A DNA stretch of 64,000 nucleotides from Thelonectria olida (GCA_020736575.1 JAGPYM010000022.1:496001-560000), one strand, 5' to 3'. Positions 31,110 through 43,080 are shown, numbered from the stretch's first letter. The notes: generated by a model not told the origin, from the letters alone. Made by a program: numbers and translations.

Positions 31110-33334
31110 CCATCCAGGACCACCTAATGGATAACCCCACCTAATGGATAACCAAAATTTCGCTCCTCCCATACAAAATCCAAATTTTCAATTGCACCGT
31201 ATTCGGCCAGGAATGAAGGTACTTGCAAACTAAGACCTGTACTATATTGCCTTTTTGTAGAATTTTCATATCGGCTTAAATTTTCCCCGTTCCGCCTCGT
31301 GGCCTGGTTCTCTAGCCCTTTGAAACTTTTTGCATTTCACCTCATGTACCCTCGGCGACTCCATCCACTCAAGCCGAGTGTTCACCTAATTTACTCGACG
31401 GAATTCCCTCCGCAATGGTTCGTCGTAATTATACCGAAGATGACGTAGCTGAGGCTATATTAGATACCACTGATAGAGGCCTCTCACAGAATGAGGCGGC
31501 TCAGAAACGTGGAGTGCCTCAGTCAACCCTTTTTGGACGACTTTCCGGTCAAGCGAGCAGGAATGAACGTATCTAGGCCCATTAGCGTATTTCCAAGAGC
31601 CAGGAGGAGACCCTCATTCGTTGGGTGTTGCGACAAGAGTCTCTGGGCTATGCTCTCTCGCATAGCTAACTCCGTGCCTGTGTCGAGGCCATCCTCAAAC
31701 AACAAGGCGATAACAAGCCTCTGGGCAAGCACTGGACCACTAGGTTCGTCAAGCGTTACCTACAACTATCTACCAAGCTTGGGAAACGCTAGGAAGCCGC
31801 CAGGTTTAACAGATTTACTCCAAAGGTGGTCAATTGGTACTTCGATATTCGGGAGACAGAATACGGCTGGATCAAGCCTGAGAATACGGTTAACGTGGAC
31901 GAGGGCGGCATAATGGCGGGTTTCGGTAAGCCTTCTACAAGTACTCTATGGGTTTCCATAGGTCATAACTAATTGGTTGTCCATGAGGCTTGGACAGCCT
32001 CGTAATCGGGAGCTCTGACCCGAAGAAGAAGGCGATGTTGAAAGGCGTCCAGTCACGCACTTGGACCTCGTTTATTGAGGCTATTACCGCAACTGGTCGC
32101 GCTTTAAAACCGGGCATTATCTTTAAAAGAAAAGAGCTACAGAAGCAGTAGTTTCTTAACGAATTCGAATTAATAGCGGACTGGCACTACATCACATCAC
32201 CAAATGGCTGGACCGACAACCACATAGCTCTCGAGTAGTTGAAAGACGTCTATCTACCTTAAACAGAGCTTTGTAATGCATCAGATGCGAGACTCATTAT
32301 CCTTAATGGTCACGGAAGCCATGCACAGGTGAGTATTTTGGGGTTTTCACCGCAAAGTCTCCCGCTATAAGATCACTAACGAGCATCTAGGATGAGTGGA
32401 TGGCTACATGCTTTCTGAATAACATTTACTGCTATTACCTACCAGCACATTGTTCCTATAGTTTATAACCGTTAGGTAATAGAATTTTTAACATTATTAA
32501 AGGTGCGTATCGGAAAGAACTCTAAAAGCTGGCTAATTTGACCGATTTTGCGCCAGTTGACAAAATCAACTTTATTCGGGCATACGCAAAAGCTAGAGAG
32601 GCGGGCATGAGGAAGGAGATTATCTTATCCGGCTGAATATTTACTGGAAATTGGCCTATAAATCGTCACAAGGCTGTAACACATCCTGAAATTCAACCGG
32701 ACAAAGAAAACGTGGTGGAACGGTTCAAGACGCCGAGCCCTCCTCAGTTGCACTCAGATAATACGCCGAAAACGAGCCGCCAGGTGAGAGATTTGGCCAA
32801 ACACCGAAGTCGTCCGACCAGGCGGAAGTACAGTAAGATCGCAAGGGGGTTGGAAGCTTTAGAGATGAAGGTGGCCGTTCAGAATGCGCGGATTACTGGC
32901 CTCAAGGAGCAGATGGCCCAGCTGCGGCGAGGGAAGAAAAGAAAGGCGGTACCGAACCCGAACCGACGATTCATGGCTCTGGCGGAGGCTCTAGCGGCTG
33001 GAGAAGCTTTTCTTGACTCAAAGGAGGCAGAAATAGAGGTGGATGTGGACGAGGAGGTCGAGTCGGTGATTGAGGTGGGTGTCAGGTCAGAGGACGAAAG
33101 TAACGACTTTAAGGTCGCAATAAAGCACTGCCAGCGCACACGGAGCGGTCGGGAGGTCAAAAAACCACGCAGAGAGTAAAAATTGATCAATTTTCTAGAG
33201 TTTCTCTCCAAAGCTTCGCTTTTTAATTGACGACCTGGTGTTTTATGCACGCGTCAAAATTTGGATTTTGTGTGGGCGGAGCGAAATTTTGGTTATCCAT
33301 TAGGTGGGGTTATCCATTAGGTGGTCCTGGATGG
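31110..33334 (+). mobile_element. Inner pogo-like transposon nested in the outer one
   Basis: A 2225-bp element with long terminal inverted repeats: the first about 75 bp and the reverse complement of the last about 75 bp agree with only a couple of differences. The repeat opens CCATCCAGGACCACCTAATG and contains two direct copies of CCACCTAATGGATAACC. TA flanks lie at 31108-31109 and 33335-33336. Removing the element together with one TA restores the outer transposase codons GAT ATC TAT AAC TTT (DIYNF), which fixes the boundaries and shows that the insertion went into a previously open gene. Confidence 0.95.
31415..33179 (+). pseudogene. Transposase of the inner element, many stops
   Basis: Starts at ATG 31415 with MVRRNYTEDDVAEAILD and the psq-type helix-turn-helix (LSQNEAAQKRGVPQSTLFGR), then ETLIRWVLRQESLGYALSHS, FTPKVVNWYFDIRETEYGW, and VNVDEGGIMAGFGKPS (first catalytic Asp region). 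Later pieces include HYITSPNGWTDNHIALE and ARLIILNGHGSHAQ; the C-terminal coil (ARGLEALEMKVAVQNARITG) is open to 33179. At least eight in-frame stops, mostly TAG, stand where relatives have Gln or Trp (for example GKR-x-EAARF and IALE-x-LKDV). They are consistent with C-to-T change at CpA on both strands. The last catalytic region is also degraded. Inactive. Confidence 0.88.
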
Positions 33335-34638
33335 TATAACTTTGATGAGACTGGCTTTATGATGGGCGTCATTGCAAGCGGAATGGTTATCACAGGCGCA
33401 GAAAGGCGTGGAAACCCGAAATCGGTCCAGCCTGGAAATCGGGAATGGGTTACAGTCATTCAGGCGATTAATGCGGAAGGCTGGGCGATCGCGCCGTTCA
33501 TCGTGGTTGCGGGCCAATATCACCTCGCAAGCTGGTATCAAGAAAGCAATATGCCGGGCGATTGGGCTATTGCGACAACTCAAAATGGATGGACCGATAA
33601 TAAGACGGGCCTTGAGTGGCTTAAGCACTTTGATGAGCATACAAAGGCCCGGTCAAATGGTCGCTATCGCCTTCTGATCCTCGATGGGCATGAAAGCCAC
33701 CACTCGGCTGACTTCGAGGCATATTGCGAGGAAAACAACATCATCACACTTTGTATGCCGCCTCATTCGTCGCATCTGCTCCAGCCTCTTGACGTCGGGT
33801 GCTTTGGGCCGCTCAAGAAGGCCTACGGTCGGCAAATAGAGCATCTGATCAGATGCTCTATAACCCACGTTTCAAAGACTGACTTCTTCTCTGCCTTTGG
33901 CGCCGCATTTCAAGCCTCGATAACAAAAGCCAACATCCAGGGAGGCTTTAGAGGGGCTGGGCTTGTTCCCCTGGACCCAGAAAGTGTCATATCAAAGCTT
34001 GATGTGCAGCTACGAACTCCAACACCGGTTGAGGAGGAGGTCAACCTCCCTGACCCTTGGGTCTCTAAGACGCCAAAGACCGTCCTTGAGGCCACTTCTC
34101 AGTCTGAATACCTTGAAAGACGAATCAGACGGCATCAGAGCAGCTCTCCAGCGTCAATTCCTGAGGCGCTCAAGTCACTTTCTAAAGGAACAAAGGGAAT
34201 ATGCATGAGGTGGCACTATTAAGGTCTGAGGTTGAGGTCCTTCGACAGTCAAATGAAGCCCTTAGCAAGCGGCGCAGAGCAAAAAGAAGGCGGCTACAGA
34301 ATAGAGGGAAGATGACAGTAGATGAGGGTAGGGAAGCAATTGATCAGATGGATGTTAATGCGCAAGAAGCGGCCGAATCGTCGAGAAGTGGTGGTCGAGG
34401 AGAGTCAGCGCGAGGGAAGGAAAGGCGTTGTGGAACATGCGGCAAGACAGGTCATAATACAAGGACATGTCAGATAGTTGTCGCGACGTCTAGGGAAGAG
34501 TATAGCAATTAGTTTTAATTGATTAGATGGTCTATTGTGTTTTTATTATATGTTCGGAAGCAAAGGTTGAGATTTTTGATCCGCTTACTGATTTGATCCG
34601 CTCACTGATGATGTACGTTATCTCAATCAATTTTAATC

Positions 34639-35747
34639 ATGCCGAGGTCAGGGCCAAATCATTCTCCTCACAAGAGAACGAGGATTGTAACGTCATATTT
34701 TTTTGGGCAAGGCAGCGCGCATGATTGGGGCCGAAGAGGGCATTTCCGACCGAGCTGTCTATGCAATCGTTGCGCGTTACAGAGGCCAAGAAAGTGCACG
34801 AGACCGACCTCGCTCTGGCCGGCCTTTAATATTGACCGAACGCGATAAAAGACATATCTTTATACTCATCAATGCCGACCCTTTCACACAGCATAGGGAA
34901 CTGATTGAAGAAGCCGGCCTGAGCTGTTCAATTACGACTATAACCTGGTATCTTCGAATAGAGGGCATTGAACACTGGACAGCCCTGCGGCGGCCTAAAT
35001 TGACGCCAGAAATAGCGAAAATAAGGCTTGATTTTGTGAGAAGCTATTTAGAAAAGCCAGAAAGCTTTTGGAAAGTCTGAATTTTTACAGATGAAGTCAC
35101 AGTCGTCAGGGGACAAGGCGAGAGACAGAAGTGGGTTTTCTGCCAAAGGGTGCGACTTCTAAACCCCGCAATTTCTCAACAACTAATAGAGATATAGGGA
35201 GAGCGATTATATCCTAAGAATGTGCAGCCAAAGGAGAAGCCGTCACGACATTCTCAGATGTTTTGGGGCGAATTTGCGGGCTTGAGACGCACATCTCTAG
35301 TGCCCTTGATTGGGGACCCCGAGACACCTCGGGGGAGTAACAGGCCGCCGAATTCAAGCTTGCCTTGAAGAAAACCTCCCAACTATAGCTGAACCTGGCT
35401 ATACATTCCAACAAGATAATGCACCCGTGCATACAGCTGGAATAGTTCAAATTTGGCCCCAAGACTGGGCTGAAGAGAACGGGGTCAATATCGCCAATTT
35501 CCCCCTTTATAGCCCTGATCTCAACCCTATCGAAAACATCCCGCCCCTGATAAAAACCCGGATTATTCAGGCACATCCCCAATTGAATGACATGCCTCAA
35601 ACAGATAGGACTAAACAGCTGCTTGTGCAGGCTGCTATTGAAGCCTGGGAGGGCATTGAAGATAGGGTCTTAAATAAACTGTGGAAATCGATGCCTGAGA
35701 GGTTGAAGACTGTGAGAGACGCAAAAGGCTGGTACACTAAATACTAA
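34639..35747 (+). pseudogene. Tc1-like (DDE_3) transposase remnant
   Basis: Begins 20 bp after the outer element at ATG 34639. After a T7 run near 34700 the frame shifts by one surplus base and continues ARMIGAEEGISDRAVYAIVA and RYRGQESARDRPRSGRPLIL, a Tc1-type paired helix-turn-helix with the GRPR-like hinge. The catalytic part follows with a TGA at about 35078 in place of Trp (FWKV-x-IFTDEVTVV, first Asp). Decayed sequence leads to the ORF 35310-35747 with the second Asp in TFQQDNAPVHTAG and the DDE end PLYSPDLNPIEN. The element's inverted repeats are not visible; its left end may have been split off by the insertion of the pogo-like element. Confidence 0.85.
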
Positions 35748-36445
35748 TCTACATTAGAAGAAAGCCCTGTTATTTGCCATTACAATGCTATATTCAATGA
35801 ATCAATTGGCCTTCATTTAGCGGAGAAATGTGGCTTCAAAGTTCATGTGTTAGGGCGCAGGTGTGGTCATGCATCGAGGACTGCTTAGAACTTTTGGGGG
35901 CCCACTGTTGACCTGAAATCGTAGATCTTTCTGCGCTGCAGTAGATCGAAGCCGTCTTCGGACACGTCTCGCGATGACGTCTTGCCTTGCATTTCCTTCT
36001 TTAGAGCTATAATTTCGAGGCCGACCGCGCTTCTTCGGTGTTTGTGGCATAATTGGCAATATGTCCTATGATGCAGTTCCGTTCAAAATAAGGTCAGAAC
36101 CTGAAGAGACTCAACTCATTAAACGTGACCCTGAAGTGAACTGTGATGACTGCGAAATCAAATAGGCTAGCACCGGGACTGCGAAATTCAAAAGGGCAAT
36201 TTACGCGAGCCCCAATCCTCGCCAGCAAAGCACAATACGACCCATAGAACTTTTGGATACCCAGAGCCCGTATCATCCGTTTCTCGCTGGTAGCTTCACC
36301 ACCCTCATATACCATAGGATGGGCTAATGATGATGGTGGTGGCTCGTTGTATTACCCCAAACAAAAATGCTTATGGACCGAGATTAGAAGAAATCACCTC
36401 TCCAAGATTGGATCCCGAGAGTTCATCCTTTCATTCGCAAACACA
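35748..36445. other. Spacer between transposon block and chitin synthase
   Basis: Contains a short basic minus ORF (separate entry) and the 3' flank of the chitin synthase gene. No other support for genes. Confidence 0.4.
35850..36059 (-). CDS. Small basic AT-hook-like ORF
   Basis: A 69-codon minus-strand ORF with KKRGRPRNYSSKEGNARQDV and IARRVRRRLRST. The KRGRP core is an AT-hook motif, and basic ORFs of this type recur in fungal repeats and orphan genes. It lies between the DDE_3 remnant and the chitin synthase. It may be a real small gene, an exon, or transposon debris. Confidence 0.3.
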   Translation of the reverse strand: MPIMPQTPKKRGRPRNYSSKEGNARQDVIARRVRRRLRSTAAQKDLRFQVNSGPPKVLSSPRCMTTPAP

Positions 36446-39400
36446 CTACATATTCTCCAACTCGTGATCGATTTGGCGATCCATAAAGGTGCGGCGCTCG
36501 CCGACCAGGTCGGTCTGGAGGCGCTGCTTCACCAAGTCGCGGACCTGCTTCTTGGTGACAGTGTCGAGATCGACCTCCACCAGAACGGAGCGGATGGCTT
36601 CCACGATGGCCATGTCGTTGGGTCCTCTGTGGCCCTGTTGAAAGTCGAACGGAGAAGCCGAGCACATGGCATCGGGCATGGGAGACTGGGCGCCGTTGAG
36701 GCCGAGAGCGGTTCCAAATTGGCTGGCACTACCACCCAAGTTGGAAGACGAGTTGGCTTGGCCGCGCAGGTTGGTCATATTGGGTCGCTGGCCAGGGAAG
36801 TCCTGGTATGGCGATTGGCTACGCATGTCATGAGTGCCAGTACCCATAGACATCATCGACTGGCGGTTCATGGGCGCGTCTTGGTGACGTCCCATGTTGG
36901 AGCAGGGAGACATGTAAGCGTTGTTGCGTCCAGGCATGCCAGTCAGGACAGATTCCTGAGGTCCAGCCAAGTAGGCAGACTTGATCTCATCCATCTCGTA
37001 CTGGTCACCGAAAGAACACTCAAACTCCTCCTGATATCCGCCGCGTCGACCAGGCAAGTTGTTAGCCAGGGCATAGTCGTCCCAGCGCTGTAGAGGAATG
37101 GAGCGAGGATCGAAACCCTCATCATCGACAGCAACGACCTGCTTGTTACCCTTCTCACCAATTACAATACGCGTGTTACCCCACGAGAAGTTGTCCTGGT
37201 TCCAGAAGGAGTAGACGGGGAGGATGACAGAGTAAATAGGGAATGCGATAATGTAGATGATCATCCAACCGATGTGCTGCCACTGTCTCTTGAGAATGAA
37301 GATGAGTGCCTGAAGACCATACACGGCCGCAAGCATAGCGATGGAAATGGTAGGGAACTGGCCGGTCCCAGTGGCGATTCGGTAGATGAGGTAGCCAAAG
37401 TAACCACAGGTGGCGGGAAGGATGATGGTACCGCAGAGGTCGATGAAGACAACGAAGCGCATACTGAAGCAGCAGAAGCCACACATTTCCTTGAGCTGCA
37501 TCAATTCGACGAGGTTGTGAATGGTCGAGTTGATCCATCGTCGACGCTGAGACAACAGAACGCTCCAAGACTCGGGGGCAGCCGTCACACACTTGGCATC
37601 CGGGATGAACTTGTATGACATGCTTGGGAAGTATTTGGTCATGAGGGTGGTCAGGTAACGATCTTCACCAAGCGAGAGCAGGTTCTTCTTATGCAGAGTA
37701 TCCACGTCGCAGACACTATAGTCCTTGATGACGGCGTCAGAGATGATGAGCGGCTTGCCCTTATCGGCTGTCCAAAGTCGGTACATGGAGAAACTGGTCG
37801 ACAATTAGTATTCTTGCTTTCTATTTTCATAAATAAGATTACTTACCATCCGGGCAAACAGGTGACACTGCCGAAGAGAGATTCAAATGCCTTGGCCAGG
37901 TGATGAGAGATGAAGTACTCGTAAACCTGAATCATAGTCCACCAAGTCTTCTCATCGTTCTCAAGACTCGTCTCACCGCAAATACCAGCAATCTTCGCGT
38001 TATGGGCGCAAGCGGCAACCAGTCGGTTCAAGGAATCCTCAGAAACGCAGGTATCGGCATCAACCATGAGAAGGTACTCGTACAACTCGGGATCCATACC
38101 AATAATGTTGTTGATTTGATGGAACATCTCGAGCTCCAGAGGACTCATAGGAACACGTTGGTGGACACGGTTGAGGAAGCTCATCAAGAGAATCTGAGAA
38201 TCTCGCTTGCCACGGTTGCCTGGCTTCGCCTTGGACTGCTCAGATTCCTTTCCAACCTTAACGACGACCAGGTACGGGACAATGTTGCCCTCGAACTCGT
38301 AGAGGCCGGAGTAGACCTTACCATAGTTGAGCTGTTCACTGCCAGTCCCAACGGACTTAAACGGCAGAGCCGGAGGATCAACCTTGGGATCGACACCGAG
38401 GATATCAAGGACAATCTTGGGGGTTGGACGGTCATTACCCTGACCAACGATGACACCATCGCAAATGACACAGATGAGTTTGCGCTTGTTGTCATACTGG
38501 AGAGCTGTCAGGGAATCAAGAGCCTTCCGTAGAGAATCTTCGCCTTCTGTGTAGGCAGGGACTTGGCAGATGACAAACTTATCCTGAGGCGAAGGACGTC
38601 GCTTAGAGCCGAATTGAAGGGCAGCAAGGAATTTGATTGCGATGACAGAACAGAGGATAACGGTGAAGGCCAGCATGATGTAGTTGTTGACCTGGCATTT
38701 GGCGCTGTCTCGGAAATCGATGATACCGACATAACTGATTCGCTGAATGCAGTACCAGCTATTGAGGATGTTCGCGTGCTTCGTCTTGTTACCGACGGAA
38801 TTTTCGATGAGGGCGTTGAGATCGTTCTTGATGTCTTCACCAGCATTGTTCTTCCAGAGATCCTCAACGTCCGAGTTCAGGAACGAGTACGTGTCGGTCT
38901 TGTCCATCAATTCTTGAGTGTAGAAGTAATCCGTGAGGTCATAAATTTCATTGCCATACCTTGCCCAGTAGTGTTGATCGTTTTTGCCCTCATTCTTGAC
39001 CCTGGACTCTTTCCAGACGAGGTCGCCATGGTAGTATTCCTTGATCTTAGGCTCAAAAGTGGTCCAGTACCAATCGTCATTGTGCAAGGCGCTAGTAGGG
39101 TCAGTAGCATAGAAGCCTGACGTGTGAAGAGCATTGCTGTATTCAGGGGTGTTGTTGGCAGTCAGACGCGTGGTTTCCTTGATACCCAATCCCTTGCAGG
39201 CCATGTTCAGAGGCGAGACGAAGTACTCGTCAAGAATGAGACCAGCCAGAGGCTGCATGTTGGAGCTCGTCGTCTCAGTGTACGTGTCACTGTGCTGTAG
39301 CCTCCAGAAATCCGAGATATCATATACTTTGCCGCGGATACCCACCCAGAAGTCGTTCTCGCCTTGATGGGTGGCGAGCTGCTTCTCGTTCCAAGCTTTG

Positions 39401-41887
39401 TCAGAGTTGGGACACAGAAGCTTGCCGAAGAAGATGATCCAGAAAATCAAAATAGCGTTGGTCAAGGCAATGAGGAAGCACAAGACCAACTTCTCTCGCC
39501 ATGCCATACGAACGTCAGGCCGCTTCATGCGGCCGATGAAAGAGATAAAAGGCGAGGGAATCCAGAAAGTGATCGTCCAGACAGAGGCAACCCAGGCTCG
39601 GCGACTGAAGGGGATCTCCTTAGTCTCGACATGCTTGTTTTTGGCTAGCTCAGGGTCCAAAACACTAGTGAACTCGCCTTCCTCGTGGTAAAAGACCTGG
39701 CCCTTGTAGGTGTCTCCCTTGGTGCCCAGGCCGTAGTAACCACCGCTAACATTTCGTTTGGCGCTAGGAGCAATCGAAGGCGCAAGGTTGCGGTTCGTGT
39801 TCATACCCTTGTTGACTTTCAGGTTCTGGTTCTGGTTGAGAGTCACCCGGCTCATGTTGCCTTGACTTATCTGGCGGTTGTGCACCGAGTGGTCGTTGCT
39901 CCCGTTGAGGCTGCTGCCCAGTGCCGGAAGAGAGGAGAAGCCGCTTCCGTTGTTCGAGTAGCCGGTGTCGAAGCCAGTATTGAAGGGGTTGGCTCCAGCA
40001 CTCCGAAAGCTGTGGGCAGGCTTGATATCCAGCATGCTCTCAGCCTCCCACCAGGCAGTCTCGCGAACCCAGATGCGCTCCTTTCCGACGAAAACCTCGC
40101 CGTTGCTCCAGCCATGCTCAAGCATCCAACTCTCGATTCCGTCTTTGCCGTCCTTGCAGCCTAGGGGGCCGTATCTCTGAACGAACTCGTCAATGTCGAA
40201 ATCGACAGTGTAGTCGAGGTTTCTGCTGCGTCGATTTGCCCACTCAGGGAGTCTCCACGAGCGGAGCTGTCGGGAAACGGTACCGGCCGACCAAGCGGAA
40301 CTGACAGCAGGCAGCGCCGCAAGGCTTGCAGGAGAGTCGTCGGTAGGGTGGAGAGACAAGTGATACCAAGCACGGCTGGAGGCAAGAATAGCGGGCAGAT
40401 CGGAACGACCAGCTCGTCCAAGGTTGATGCCCTCTCCCTCAACGGGGAACAGAAGCTTCCTCAAGAAGCTGTCTTCCTCAGATGCGTATGCCATCTTCTT
40501 GAGGATGACCTCCCTCTTCTCAAGCTCGTGCTGTCGGTCCCTACCCTGAGGACTGGTCATGATGCCCAAATCTGGAGCAACCTCAGACACAGCCTGCTGC
40601 ATCTCTCTAATGACAGAGGAGCCTGCAGGTCCGACTTGAACGCCATCTTGAATCATCTCGGCATTTATACCAAGGGAATCGTCAAAAATGGTACGCATGG
40701 TAAGAGCCTTGCCTAGAGTGGATGAAGGGACCTCGATAACAGTGATAGAAACAGTGTCATCGTTATCCTCGTTGGACGTAGAGTTGCGGATACCACGGCC
40801 ATCTACGGACTCATCGCCATCTCGGATGCGAAGCATCTGAGCGGCAATGGCACTGTTGGCCTTGGAGATGACCCAATCAACAAGGGTTTCGTAGAGACCG
40901 CAAACGAAGGTACGGCAACCCTCGGTGCTGAGCTGATGCATGAGAACCTCGGGCTCTATTCCGAGCAAGCCACTAACATCCTGGCAAATCTCCTCCAGAT
41001 CATCAGAATCAGCAGCATAGTCGAGCGTGTTGCCGAGCTTAAGCAGACCAGCAAAAGTTGAGATGAAGTTACGGTGAGTGGAGCCCTTGATTCCGATCTC
41101 CTTCAACGCCTGACGGAAATCGTCGGCAGCAGCTCCATCATCAGCTGTGGCGAGATAAGAAGGAGGCTCATAAGTTCCAGAGCGAGCCAGCAGGGCATGT
41201 GCGGATGCAGACTTCAGGCCAAGAAACTCTCGCTCGGCTGGGGTGGATGCCGAAGTGAGAAGATAATAGAAGACATCGAAGGCGCGATATCCGAACTCGG
41301 CGGGGATATTGAGAAGTCCATTGACGATGTCGATGCCACCCTGAGACAAGGCTAGAGAAGCCCCAGTGAGGTTTCCAGGCAAGTTCAAGGTCAAGGTCAC
41401 GCAGAGAGCAGCTTGCCTCGAGGCAGATGGGTTGTATGGGGTCACACATCGGAGGAATGGGCGAATGGCTTCTAAAGACTTGTAGACTGATGAAGGAATG
41501 CCGAAAGGGAAAGTATTAAGTAAGGGCACGAGGACGGAGGGAGTCGACTGGTGAAGAGAACTGTGATACAATGTTAGTATGACCGGATGAAAATGTGAAT
41601 ATTGACGTGTAAGAAACATCCCCCAAAATGATGCACCCATCTTCGGCTCGGCGTCTGGCATGCTCCCAGGCTCGAGCAGTGAGGCCCGCATCAACAGTAG
41701 ACCCGGTCTGATCAGCTGTGAGCCAGGTGTTTACCACGAGACTCGTGCTAGCGTCTAGCTTATGAGGCTGAGATGACAGGTAGATGTTGTGAATAGCGTT
41801 GAGAAGGGTAGTAGTCGAGACCTGGGCAGATTGAGGGCCGCCCAAAGCATCGGATGCCGCCGAAAACATGGATATTCGGTTCTCCAT
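36446..41887 (-). CDS. Class VII chitin synthase (short myosin-like head)
   Basis: Membrane glycosyltransferase making chitin from UDP-GlcNAc for the cell wall. Exons 41887-41607, 41560-37847 and 37793-36446, about 1780 aa. Order: a myosin-motor-like N-terminal part without a P-loop (residues 1-650, for example [19 protein letters not shown]), which separates class VII from class V; a first membrane pair; a cytochrome b5-like part ([20 protein letters not shown]); and the catalytic domain with [46 protein letters not shown] and the QRRRW signature in [15 protein letters not shown]-terminal helices follow, then a DEK_C domain at the end ([16 protein letters not shown]). The second intron splits LPGC. 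The first intron uses an odd donor (see findings). The gene is otherwise intact, despite the neighbouring transposons. Confidence 0.96.
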
Positions 41888-42281
41888 GGCTGGCGACAGT
41901 GATGTCCTCACTCAGCAATCACAGATGGCTTTTATGTCGCGACGTCACAGTTCAGTTAAGGGTTGGTTTTCAAGTCGAGGGGCGAGCTCAGTGCAAAAGT
42001 GAAGATTCGTCGGTTGGACGTCCAGCAAGACACAAATCGACTAACGAAACCTTAGAGGCAGAGCGAGCGGAATAACAATGGTTCGATGTGAGTTTGAGGC
42101 TTGCCAGGCCGTTGGATTGTGGTGAGAGGAAGATTTGGTCGCTGGTCAACGCGACCCTCCCTTTCGGTTGAGGCGTCACGGACGGAGTGTTGGGAACAAT
42201 GGGAAGTCGTGATAGGAGTATTAACGATTGAAGAAACACGGCCAAAGTGAGTGAGCCGGCCAACGAGGCTGTAGGACAAGC

Positions 42282-42300
42282 AAAAAAAAAAAAAAAAAAA
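42282..42300. repeat. A19 homopolymer
   Basis: Uninterrupted run of 19 A residues, about 400 bp upstream of the chitin synthase start. Confidence 0.95.
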
Positions 42301-42986
42301 CACAAACTAAGGTCACGATACAAACGCTCTCTCCAAAGTGATGAAGAAGCGACTGAGCCTGGTGAAAAGCGGCAGCGTGCCAAAGAGGGCGTCCGTCAGA
42401 ATGACGGGCGGATTACGCACTGTATCTGGCGGACTTTTGAGGCATGGCCAAACGGCCCATATTTTTAGCACTTGAGTTTAGTAGTGCTGGGGTGGGAACG
42501 AATGCTGTGGATGGCCAAATACGAGGCTCAACAAGCGACGAACCAGCTGCATGTCCGCAGTCAAGTGTGAGATCTGCTTTCTTGTCTGATCAGTTCTCGT
42601 ATCCATGACGGTAAGCCCGGAAGGCTATACTGACTGTAAGGTTTCCACGCACATTTATTTTGGATGCAACTCTTTTTGACGCGGATGCTATTCTTCATCT
42701 TTTTATGCCCTGTTTTTTTCTCTTCCTCTTCTGCTGGCATATGCCACTAATCTCAGGTGCTGGGATGCTCCGATACGTGGGTTGTTCTGGAACGTGGCCA
42801 CTTATCCCAGTCCACCAGTTGGCATAACCGTGAGGCCGCTGGTAGTATGGTTATACTACCATTTCGTGGTTTGTATGGGGCTGCCAATCGCAGCGCCGCA
42901 ACTCCGACGGTGGGTCCGCGACAGGGATCCCAAACTACCACTCCCAAACTACCACTCCCAAACTAGCGCCTGCCCCTACGCTTACC

Positions 42987-43080
42987 TGTAAAGAGTGTAA
43001 AGAGTGTAAAGAGTGTCGGCGGGCCCCCAATAGAGCGACGGGTCCCCGTCGCTGCATTGAGCAACGGACCCGTCGCTGAT
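42987..43080 (+). other. Cysteine-rich micro-ORF with triplicated 9-bp unit
   Basis: Three tandem GTAAAGAGT units keep frame and encode TCKECKECKECRRAPN, followed by RRCIEQRTRR and TGA. The frame extends upstream without a clear start. Next to it, CGACGGGTCCCCGTCG is an inverted repeat. It may be chance or a small zinc-binding peptide fragment. Confidence 0.25.

Larger units (their letters stand above)
30941..34512 (+). pseudogene. DDE_1 transposase of the outer element, split and deleted
   Basis: The N-terminal part starts at ATG 30941 (APQALQNDPNLALRRAAKI, psq-type helix-turn-helix), but about 140 residues usually present, including the CENP-B-type HTH, are missing. The frame jumps to IIRNWFRLVEITITKYGITL with a shift, so a deletion occurred. 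The inner element splits codon Tyr in DIY|NFDETGFMMG. After it the catalytic core runs intact: YNFDETGFMMG (first Asp), LLILDGHESHHSADFEAY (second Asp), PPHSSHLLQPLDVGCFGPLK (third Asp). A one-base deletion near 34200 separates the C-terminal basic part (NEALSKRRRAKRRRL) and a CCHC knuckle (CGTCGKTGHNTRTC). Inactive. Confidence 0.9.
30843..34618 (+). mobile_element. Outer pogo/Fot-like DNA transposon, interrupted
   Basis: Terminal inverted repeats start ACGTGCGTCATCAGTGAGCG and end with the reverse complement of ACGTACATCATCAGTGAGCG. Each repeat also contains a second, direct copy of the CAGTGAGCGGATCAAA unit (CAGTAAGCGGATCAAA on the right). A TA flanks both ends (30841-30842 and 34619-34620), the standard Tc1/mariner target duplication. 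The element encodes a DDE_1 transposase (separate entry) and is interrupted by a second element at 31110-33334. Without the insertion it would be about 1.55 kb, shorter than full-length relatives because part of the transposase N-terminus is deleted. Confidence 0.92.

Noticed and set aside
36347..41449. Several plus-strand ORFs of 100-210 codons across the chitin synthase
   Set aside because: They are antisense shadows of a strongly coding gene; their translations are low-complexity valine- or arginine-rich and show no motif.
36446..41887. Class V (myosin-motor) chitin synthase
   Set aside because: The N-terminal head lacks a P-loop and is shorter than in class V, so class VII fits better.
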